Assembly (NCBI RefSeq): GCF_003058055.1
Contig: NZ_QBTZ01000001.1
Location: 994,501 to 1,058,500, forward strand
DNA length: 64,000 nt
Origin: Acidovorax sp. 107
GTDB lineage: Bacteria; Pseudomonadota; Gammaproteobacteria; Burkholderiales; Burkholderiaceae_C
Reading direction: 5' to 3'
Part shown: positions 57,924 through 64,000 of the stretch, in pieces
How positions within the stretch are numbered: the stretch's first letter is position 1
Layout: each line of letters starts with the position of its first letter
Made by a program: the position numbers and the translations under genes
The notes under the pieces: model-generated
Databases searched by the model: none
Told to the model about the DNA's origin: nothing
The model's input: the letters and a program-made list of their open reading frames with translations, nothing else

Positions 57924-58217
57924 ATGTGGACGCAACGCCTGATGTGGATTGCCTGGCCCGCCTTCTTGATGGCGGGCGTGCTGGAGATGCTTGTTTTTGC
58001 CATGGTGGACCCCCAGGACCTGCACTGGTTCGGGCAGCCTCTGGCGTTTTCGAGGGAGGGTGTCTACACCCTTGCTTTTTTTGCGTTCTGGGCCATCACC
58101 ATGGCCACCAGCGCACTGACGACACTGCTGTCCATGTCACCCTTTGAGGTCAACCGGTGTCCGGTGCCCAATGCGGAGCGGCCCGACGATTGCCGCAAGA
58201 CATCTTCTTGCTCCTGA
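57924..58217 (+). CDS. Small two-span membrane protein of unknown function in the cco cluster
   Basis: The 97-residue product has hydrophobic segments at about 7-27 and 46-70 and a Cys-containing polar tail (NRCPVPNAERPDDCRK...). I do not recognise a named family. CAGGAG lies before the ATG. Its place between ccoH and fnr suggests a role in oxidase assembly or low-oxygen life, but that is inference from position only. The late Cys residues could bind a metal. Confidence 0.72.
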   Translation: MWTQRLMWIAWPAFLMAGVLEMLVFAMVDPQDLHWFGQPLAFSREGVYTLAFFAFWAITMATSALTTLLSMSPFEVNRCPVPNAERPDDCRKTSSCS

Positions 58218-58323
58218 ACTTTGTCGGTTGCCTGTCTGGGCTCGCGTTGCGTGCCCGGCGGCAATGAGCCAGCACTGCACGAACCTGGTGTAGTGCCCGG
58301 CTCTGGGCGAGTGCCGCCGTTGC

Positions 58324-59046
58324 TCAGTGGCAGGTTTGCTGGCTATTCACAATGCGCCGCAGGGCATCGGTGTCGAGGATGCGGACATGGCGCTGCTTGA
58401 CCTCCACGATACCTTCCTCCACAAACTTGGAGAACGTGCGGCTGACCGTTTCGAGCTTGAGGCCTAGGTAGCTGCCAATCTCTTCTCGCGTCATGCGCAG
58501 CACCAGCTCGGACTGCGAGAAGCCCCGCGCATGCAGGCGCTGTACGAGGTTCAGCAAGAAGGCTGCCAGACGCTCTTCTGCGCGCATGCTGCCGAGCAGC
58601 AGCATCACGCCATGCTCGCGCACAATCTCGCGGCTCATGATCTTGTGCACATGGTGCTGCAGGGCCGTGACTTCACGTGACAGCTCTTCGATACGGTCGA
58701 AAGGCATGACACAGACCTCGGCGTCTTCCAGTGCCACCGCATCGCAGGTGTGGTGGTCATTGACGATGCCGTCCAGCCCGATGATCTCGCCCGCCATCTG
58801 AAACCCCGTGACTTGGTCGCGACCATCTTCGGTGGCCACGCAGGTCTTGAAGAATCCTGTGCGGATCGCATAAAGGGATGTGAAGGATTCGCCATTGCGG
58901 AACAAGGTGCCGCCACGCTTGACCTTGCGACGCACAGCAACGACCTCGTCGATACGCTGCAGCTGTTCTTCATTCAGGCCCACAGGCATGCACAACTCCC
59001 GAAGGTTGCAGTTGGAGCAGGCGACTTTGATGGTGAGCGGATTCAT
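58324..59046 (-). CDS. fnr: Fnr family oxygen-sensing transcription regulator
   Basis: The 240-residue protein is of the CRP/FNR fold. N-terminal Cys10, Cys13 and Cys19 (ACSNCNLRELC) plus Cys101 (HTCDAV) are suited to an oxygen-labile [4Fe-4S] cluster. The C-terminal helix-turn-helix reads MTREEIGSYLGLKLETVSRTFSKF, with the ETVSR recognition helix of FNR proteins. I chose the ATG at 59046; longer frames start inside the FNR box. It is divergent from hemN and likely controls the whole region and itself. Confidence 0.96.
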   Translation of the reverse strand: MNPLTIKVACSNCNLRELCMPVGLNEEQLQRIDEVVAVRRKVKRGGTLFRNGESFTSLYAIRTGFFKTCVATEDGRDQVTGFQMAGEIIGLDGIVNDHHTCDAVALEDAEVCVMPFDRIEELSREVTALQHHVHKIMSREIVREHGVMLLLGSMRAEERLAAFLLNLVQRLHARGFSQSELVLRMTREEIGSYLGLKLETVSRTFSKFVEEGIVEVKQRHVRILDTDALRRIVNSQQTCH

Positions 59047-59125
59047 AAGCACTTGGACTTGGGTTGGTGGCCGGGCATATCGCGCTTGCCGCGCATGGAC
59101 ATTTGAGCATGGCGCGGGCCAGCGG

Positions 59126-59139
59126 CTGACCTTCATCAA
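59126..59139 (-). promoter_or_regulatory. FNR-type box upstream of fnr
   Basis: On the minus strand TTGATGAAGGTCAG has one perfect half and one mismatch in the other. Its centre is 86.5 bp from the fnr ATG. It could mediate autoregulation or add to hemN control. Confidence 0.6.
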
Positions 59140-59167
59140 ATTGTCGCCGTATGGCCGATGGGTTCAC

Positions 59168-59181
59168 TTGATGCAGGTCAA
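59168..59181 (+). promoter_or_regulatory. FNR-type box upstream of hemN
   Basis: TTGATGCAGGTCAA differs from the consensus at one base. Its centre is 61.5 bp before the hemN ATG, the same distance as for ccoN and uspA. Confidence 0.87.
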
Positions 59182-59235
59182 GGACGTGTCCTGGAGCCTA
59201 CGGCACAGTCAAGGTGTACGCAAGGAAATTCTCCC

Positions 59236-60618
59236 ATGACTGCTGTTTCGCAAGATCTTCTGCGCCGTTTTGACGTGCCAGGGCCCCGTTATACATCGTA
59301 TCCAACGGCCGACCGTTTTGTGGAGGCGTTCGGTGAGGAAGACTATGTGCTGGCGCTGGAGCAACGCCGTTCAGGCACGGTGGCCAAGGCCATGCCGCTG
59401 TCTTTGTACGTGCACATTCCGTTTTGCGAATCGCTGTGTTACTACTGCGCTTGTAACAAGATCATTACCAAGCACCATGACCGTGCTGACGTCTACTTGC
59501 GCTATCTGAGCCGTGAGATTGACCTGCACACGGCCCACTGCGGGGTGGGGCAGGTGGTCAGTCAGTTGCACTTTGGCGGCGGAACGCCCACCTTTCTCTC
59601 GGACGCTGGCTTGCGAGAGCTGATGGCCATGCTCAAACGCAGTTTCACGCTTGCGCCGGGAGGGGAATACTCGATCGAAGTGGATCCGCGTACTGTCAAC
59701 GCGGATCGATTGGCGCTGCTGGCCGAACTGGGGTTCAATCGCTTGAGTTTTGGTGTGCAGGACTTTGACGCCGAAGTGCAAAAGGCCGTTCATCGCATCC
59801 AGCCGGCCGAACAGGTCTTTGCGCTGGTGGACTCCGCTCGTTCGCTGGGTTTTGATTCGGTGAACGTCGACCTGATCTACGGCTTGCCGCGCCAGACACC
59901 CGAGTCTTTTGACCGCACGCTGGCACAGGTTGCGCAGTTGCGGCCTGACCGCATTGCCTTGTATGCCTATGCCCACTTGCCGGAGCGCTTCAAGCCACAG
60001 CGGCGCATTGTCTCCGCCGAGCTTCCCACTGGCGGGAGCAAGCTGGCCATGCTGTCACGTTCGCTGGATGCGTTCATGGACGCTGGGTATGTGTATGTGG
60101 GCATGGACCACTTTGCTCTCCCTACGGACGCGCTGGCCGTGGCCAAGCGCCAGGGGCGTCTGCACCGTAACTTCCAGGGCTATAGCACGCAGCCAGACTG
60201 CGACCTGATTGGCCTCGGTGTATCGGCCATCGGCCGGGTCGGTGCCACCTACAGCCAGAACTCGAAGACACTGGACGAGTACTACGACTTCCTGGACCAA
60301 GGGCGCTTGCCCGTGGTTCGCGGGCTGGCCCTGACGCGGGACGACTTGGTGCGTCGTGCAGCCATCATGGCCTTGATGTGCCAGGGCGAGTTGCTGTTCG
60401 AGCCGATGGAGCAAGCGTGGCTGATCGATTTTCGTCAGTACTTCGCAGCGGAGTTGGCTCAGCTGGAGGGCATGCAGGAGCAAGGGCTGGTGCGGGTGGG
60501 GCCAGAGGGTATTGAAGTGACCGCTACCGGCTGGTTCTTCGTGCGCGGCATAGCCATGGTGTTTGATCGCTATCTACAGGCAGACCGCAACCGGGCTCGG
60601 TTTTCGCGCATCATCTGA
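59236..60618 (+). CDS. hemN: Oxygen-independent coproporphyrinogen III oxidase
   Basis: This 460-residue radical SAM enzyme converts coproporphyrinogen III to protoporphyrinogen IX without oxygen. The cluster motif is Cys64-x3-Cys68-x2-Cys71 (CESLCYYC), with the additional Cys73 seen in HemN, and the opening PRYTSYPTADRF. AAGGAAAT precedes the ATG at 59236. It supplies haem for the oxidase under low oxygen. The FNR box upstream fits this. Confidence 0.97.
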   Translation: MTAVSQDLLRRFDVPGPRYTSYPTADRFVEAFGEEDYVLALEQRRSGTVAKAMPLSLYVHIPFCESLCYYCACNKIITKHHDRADVYLRYLSREIDLHTAHCGVGQVVSQLHFGGGTPTFLSDAGLRELMAMLKRSFTLAPGGEYSIEVDPRTVNADRLALLAELGFNRLSFGVQDFDAEVQKAVHRIQPAEQVFALVDSARSLGFDSVNVDLIYGLPRQTPESFDRTLAQVAQLRPDRIALYAYAHLPERFKPQRRIVSAELPTGGSKLAMLSRSLDAFMDAGYVYVGMDHFALPTDALAVAKRQGRLHRNFQGYSTQPDCDLIGLGVSAIGRVGATYSQNSKTLDEYYDFLDQGRLPVVRGLALTRDDLVRRAAIMALMCQGELLFEPMEQAWLIDFRQYFAAELAQLEGMQEQGLVRVGPEGIEVTATGWFFVRGIAMVFDRYLQADRNRARFSRII

Positions 60619-60623
60619 CACCT

Positions 60624-61361
60624 ATGCTTGCAACGGTTGGCTGGACTGCATTGTTCATGGGACTCGCTGGAGGGTCCCACTGCTTGGCCATGTGCTCCGC
60701 ACCCTGTGGGGCGTTGGTGGGGCAGGGTGGGGCGATTGCAGGTGCGGGGCAGTCACCGGAGGGAGCTGAACAGGTGGTGCGCTGGGCGCCGCGTGGCGGC
60801 GTGGTGCATCGCACCGTGGCTTTTCATGCGGGGCGCATTCTGGGGTATGCGGGTGCGGGGGCAGCGGCTGCCTTGGCTATGGGCAGCCTGGCATGGCTGA
60901 CCCAGCAGACCACGGCCCTGCGTCCTGCCTGGACGCTCATGCATGTGGCGGTGATGGCCTGGGGTCTCATGATGATGGTGCAGTCGCGTCAGCCTGCCTG
61001 GGTGGAGCAGGCCGGCCGGTTGGTGTGGGGCCGTGTTCGTCCGCTGGTGGGTGCTCCAGGCGGGGTGCTGGCGGCCGGTGCTTTGTGGGCCCTGATGCCT
61101 TGCGGACTGCTGTATTCGGCCTTGTTGGTGGCGGCGCTCAGCGGTGGAGCCTTGGAGGGCGCGCTGACCATGGCGTTGTTTGCCGTGGGCAGCGGGGTAT
61201 GGCTGGTGAGTGGTCCCTGGGCATGGAGCAGGCTTCGCAGCCGTTTGAACCTGGTGCGGTCCGATTGGGGGACGCGAGCTGCAGGTGGCATGCTGTGCGC
61301 AGTGGCCGCCTGGGCGCTGTGGATGGATCTCATTTACAAGCCATCGCTCTGGTGCCGTTGA
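60624..61361 (+). CDS. SafE/DsbD_2-like membrane protein next to cbb3 genes
   Basis: The 245-residue polytopic protein has about six hydrophobic segments. Cys motifs sit in the first and middle spans (GSHCLAMCSAPCG and LMPCGLLYSALL), the pattern of the sulfite-exporter TauE/SafE (DsbD_2) group. Proteins of this type often accompany cbb3 genes, where a role in copper or thiol handling is suspected. The ATG is 5 bp after the hemN stop, so they are one unit. Confidence 0.88.
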   Translation: MLATVGWTALFMGLAGGSHCLAMCSAPCGALVGQGGAIAGAGQSPEGAEQVVRWAPRGGVVHRTVAFHAGRILGYAGAGAAAALAMGSLAWLTQQTTALRPAWTLMHVAVMAWGLMMMVQSRQPAWVEQAGRLVWGRVRPLVGAPGGVLAAGALWALMPCGLLYSALLVAALSGGALEGALTMALFAVGSGVWLVSGPWAWSRLRSRLNLVRSDWGTRAAGGMLCAVAAWALWMDLIYKPSLWCR

Positions 61362-61595
61362 CTGCGGCGTAACGCAGCGGTCATTGGCTGCGTCGGCAGG
61401 AGTGATCAACGCGGCAGTTCAAGACCGGGCGGCCCCTCCGACGGGAGACTGCAGTTGCCTTTGAGGGGCCGGTGTTCGCAAAGTGTTGCCTTATCGCTGC
61501 GGTGCCAGCCGGTTCTTCGTCGCGCAGCTGGAACTGGTGATAATCTGCGTAACTATTGGTGGCATTGATGTCACCTTGTATCGCGTGCGCCTGAA

Positions 61596-62900
61596 GTGAA
61601 CTCATCCATCCTCATCGACATCAGCCAACTGCGTGTCGGCATGTACATCCAGCTCGATGTGGGTTGGATGCACCATCCGTTCCCGACCAGCAGTTTCCGG
61701 GTGGCGACGATGGAGCAGATATCCACCCTGCGGCAACTGGGGCTGACAGAGGTGCGTTATGTGCCCAAAAAGAGCGATCCTGAGCTGCAGGAGCTGGTGC
61801 CAGCCGCGTGGAGCGTGCCAGAGATGACGGAATCTCCTCCCAATGGTCTGGATTCACCTGGCGCTGGTACGGCCGGCGCCGTGGACCCCGAAGCGCAGCG
61901 GCGCCGGGACCTGCTGGAGGCACAAAACCGGGCGCTGGCTGCCTGCAACCAGCGTTTTTCAGAGGCCACACGGCAGTACCAGTCCATGGAGCGTACGGTG
62001 TCCGAGCACCCGGACCAGGCCAGGGCCAAGGGTGAGGCACTGGTTTCGGGCTGTGTCACGGAACTGCTGGAGAACGGTGACTCCGTCATCCGGCTGCTGT
62101 CCGAAGGTGTGGGCGAACGCAACGGTTTGCACCCGATCAACGTGATGGTGATCTCGCTGTTGCTAGGACGCTCTCTGGGCATGAAAAGCGAGGAGCTGCA
62201 CGATCTGGGTGTCGCTGCCTTGATCCACGACATCGGCAAGCTCAAGCTGCCGCCCAACCTGCGACAGCCTACTCCTTCCATGATCCCGATGGAGCGCACA
62301 CGCTATGAGACCCATGTGGCGGAGTCCGTAGCCTTGGCCAAACGCATGGGGTTTACCGAAGCGGTGTTGACTGCGGTTGCCCGGCACCATGAGATGTGTG
62401 ACGGCAGCGGGTTTCCCCTGCGCCTGAAGGGGCCTGATCTGGGGCGCACGAGCCAGGTTCTGGCCTTGGTTAACCAATACGACCGGATGTGCAACCCCGC
62501 CATGGGCGTGACGGCGCTCACGCCGCATGAGGCGCTCTCCGTGATCTTTGCCCAGCTCAAGGCGCGGTTCGATTCGGTGGTTCTGGGGGCTTTCATTCGC
62601 ATGATGGGTGTCTACCCGCCCGGCTCCATCGTGCAGTTGGTCAATGATCGTTATGCCATCGTGGCGTCGGTCAACTCGTCGCGACCGCTGCGGCCCAAGG
62701 TCATCGTGCACGATCCCCGGATTCCCAAGGATGAGGCGCCGATACTGGACCTGGAAACCGTACCTGAACTGGGCATACGGCGCAGCCTGAAGCCTGCGCA
62801 GCTGCCGCGCGACGCGCTCGACTACCTATCTCCCCGGCAGCGGATCTGTTACTTCTTTGAGCGAGCGGTCAGTCCGGGCTCTGACGAGGCTGCGGCGTGA
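61596..62900 (+). CDS. HD-GYP domain protein with N-terminal DUF3391-like region
   Basis: The 434-residue protein begins with the region seen before many HD-GYP domains (ISQLRVGMYIQLDVGWMHHPF, about 8-65). HD residues are in LIHDIGKLKLP, and the GYP-type segment reads HHEMCDGSGFP, with Phe where the family has Tyr. Such enzymes hydrolyse cyclic di-GMP. No upstream ATG exists in frame, so the GTG at 61596 is taken as start. Its stop overlaps the next gene by 4 bases. The Y-to-F change may be tolerated or may alter activity. Confidence 0.9.
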   Translation: MNSSILIDISQLRVGMYIQLDVGWMHHPFPTSSFRVATMEQISTLRQLGLTEVRYVPKKSDPELQELVPAAWSVPEMTESPPNGLDSPGAGTAGAVDPEAQRRRDLLEAQNRALAACNQRFSEATRQYQSMERTVSEHPDQARAKGEALVSGCVTELLENGDSVIRLLSEGVGERNGLHPINVMVISLLLGRSLGMKSEELHDLGVAALIHDIGKLKLPPNLRQPTPSMIPMERTRYETHVAESVALAKRMGFTEAVLTAVARHHEMCDGSGFPLRLKGPDLGRTSQVLALVNQYDRMCNPAMGVTALTPHEALSVIFAQLKARFDSVVLGAFIRMMGVYPPGSIVQLVNDRYAIVASVNSSRPLRPKVIVHDPRIPKDEAPILDLETVPELGIRRSLKPAQLPRDALDYLSPRQRICYFFERAVSPGSDEAAA

Positions 62901-64000
62901 GCGATTTGCAAGCGCATGGTTGGCTCGATGGCCTCCAAGAGGCTGTCTGGCTGCTGGACGAGGAGAGCCTGCACATTCTGCAGGCCAATGCGGGCGCGGA
63001 GCGCCTGACAGGCCTCTCCGTAGCCGCCATGCAGGGACGGTCTGTGCTTGATCTGGCCAGCACGCCCCAAGAGCTGGCTTTTTGGTCCGAGCCTGCCGAC
63101 GTGATTGCCCAGGGCATTACTGCCCACACCAGCTTGCTGCGTGCCGACGGCACCTTGGTGCCGGTGCAGCGCTGTGTCAGGCGCGTGCCGTGGGGGAGCG
63201 AGGGCAGAAGCGCGCTGCTGCTGACCATGCTGGACCGCAGCCGCCAGGAGACCACGGAGCGTGAGTTGGAGACGCTGCTTTCGGAGCTGCGCGCTACCCT
63301 CGATTCCGCCGCTGACGGCATGCTGGTGTGTGGGCTCGACCGCGAGGTGCGCGCCTTCAACCAGCGTCTGGCACAACTGTGGAGCCTGCCGCGCCAACTG
63401 CTGCTCGAGCGTGACGATGCTGCGGTGTACGCCTTCATGGCGGGCCAGGTGGCTGACGCCCGCTTGTATGCGGAGCGCTTGGCCGCTATCGACCGAGAGC
63501 CCATGCAAGAGAGCACTGACATCGTCGCACTGCGCAATGGCGTGGTGCTGGAGATGCGCACGGTGCCGCAGTTCAGCCAGGGCCGTGCGGTGGGGCGGGT
63601 GTATTCGTTCCGGGACATTACCCGCCAGACGGAGATCCAGGCCAGCCTGCGACTGGCGGCGCGTGTGTTCGAGTCCAGCCTGGATGCGATCTTCATCGCA
63701 GACAGTCAACACCACATCATGCGCATGAACCCCGGGTGCGAGCGCCTGGTGGGGCCTACCGCCAAGGATTTTGAAGGCTGTGTGGCGGCCTCGCTGTTTG
63801 GCGGCGGCTCGGATGCCTCGTTCATGGAGCAGGTACTGCAAGGTTGGGGCCAGGATGGTTTCTGGGAGGGCGAGCTGTGGTTGCCCCGTGACAACGGCGC
63901 GTACTGCGCGGTCCAGTTGTCCTGGGTCGCCCTGCGCGACGACGAAGGGCGGCTGGTGCAGAGCATTGGCTTCATGCGCGATCTCACGCTGCAGCATGCT
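62897..64000 (+). CDS. Multi-PAS signalling protein, 3' truncated by window
   Basis: The frame from GTG 62897 (overlapping the HD-GYP stop as GTGA) stays open to the window end, giving 368 residues. Three PAS-like units are visible at about 8-120, 130-245 and 255-368 (AVWLLDEESLHILQANAGAE; ADGMLVCGLDREVRAFNQRL; DAIFIADSQHHIMRMNPGCE). There is no membrane segment. The output domain lies beyond the window. Coupling with an HD-GYP gene makes GGDEF, GGDEF-EAL or a histidine kinase likely, but none is seen. Confidence 0.87.
   Translation, partial: MSDLQAHGWLDGLQEAVWLLDEESLHILQANAGAERLTGLSVAAMQGRSVLDLASTPQELAFWSEPADVIAQGITAHTSLLRADGTLVPVQRCVRRVPWGSEGRSALLLTMLDRSRQETTERELETLLSELRATLDSAADGMLVCGLDREVRAFNQRLAQLWSLPRQLLLERDDAAVYAFMAGQVADARLYAERLAAIDREPMQESTDIVALRNGVVLEMRTVPQFSQGRAVGRVYSFRDITRQTEIQASLRLAARVFESSLDAIFIADSQHHIMRMNPGCERLVGPTAKDFEGCVAASLFGGGSDASFMEQVLQGWGQDGFWEGELWLPRDNGAYCAVQLSWVALRDDEGRLVQSIGFMRDLTLQHA

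Overview
The window looks like chromosomal DNA of a betaproteobacterium of the family Comamonadaceae, most like Acidovorax. The reasons are high GC with strong G/C third positions, the tig-clpP-clpX-lon block followed by a tRNA cluster, a small Trp-rich protein, a Bug-family receptor, and a complete FNR-linked cbb3 oxidase cluster. This placement rests on gene content and remembered gene order, not on a database search. I see no transposase, integrase, phage gene or CRISPR array.

Layout. 1-4.3 kb: 3' part of an RND efflux adaptor and its inner-membrane pump. 4.4-11.4 kb: tRNA-Leu, trigger factor, ClpP, ClpX, Lon, then tRNA-Gly, tRNA-Cys, tRNA-Gly and tRNA-Leu. 11.4-19 kb: two conserved small genes, glutamate racemase, a secreted unknown, class I and class II fumarases back to back, and topoisomerase IB. 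19-23.5 kb: a two-component system with a small secreted protein, a lipoprotein-like intradiol dioxygenase and a UPF0114 membrane protein. 23.8-27.3 kb: acetyl-CoA synthetase, a LapA-like protein, a small cytochrome c and the Trp-rich protein. 27.5-31.3 kb: two divergent dihydroxy-acid dehydratases of different type. 31.6-36.2 kb: lgt, an M20 peptidase, and a DMT exporter divergent from a LysR regulator. 36.5-42.4 kb: a malonate operon (GntR regulator, malonyl-CoA decarboxylase, Bug receptor, enoyl-CoA hydratase-like protein, malonyl-CoA synthetase), then a LysR gene. 43.6-49.4 kb: an amidohydrolase and a full branched-chain-amino-acid-type ABC transporter. 49.5-61.4 kb: uspA, ccoI, ccoS, ccoNOQP, ccoG, ccoH, a small unknown, fnr, hemN and a SafE-like protein. 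61.6 kb to the end: an HD-GYP protein overlapping a multi-PAS protein that runs off the window.

The cco region works as one low-oxygen module. CcoI, CcoS, CcoG, CcoH and probably the SafE-like protein supply copper and assembly functions, CcoNOQP is the oxidase, HemN makes haem without oxygen, and Fnr senses oxygen. FNR-type boxes lie before uspA/ccoI, ccoN, fnr and hemN. In three of these the box centre is exactly 61.5 bp from the start codon.

The most unusual structure is a family of seven dispersed sequences that align without gaps over 46 bp. All lie within about 105 bp of a stop codon and two lie inside reading frames. A 36-bp near-perfect palindrome spanning the acs stop codon and several operator-like inverted repeats are also notable.
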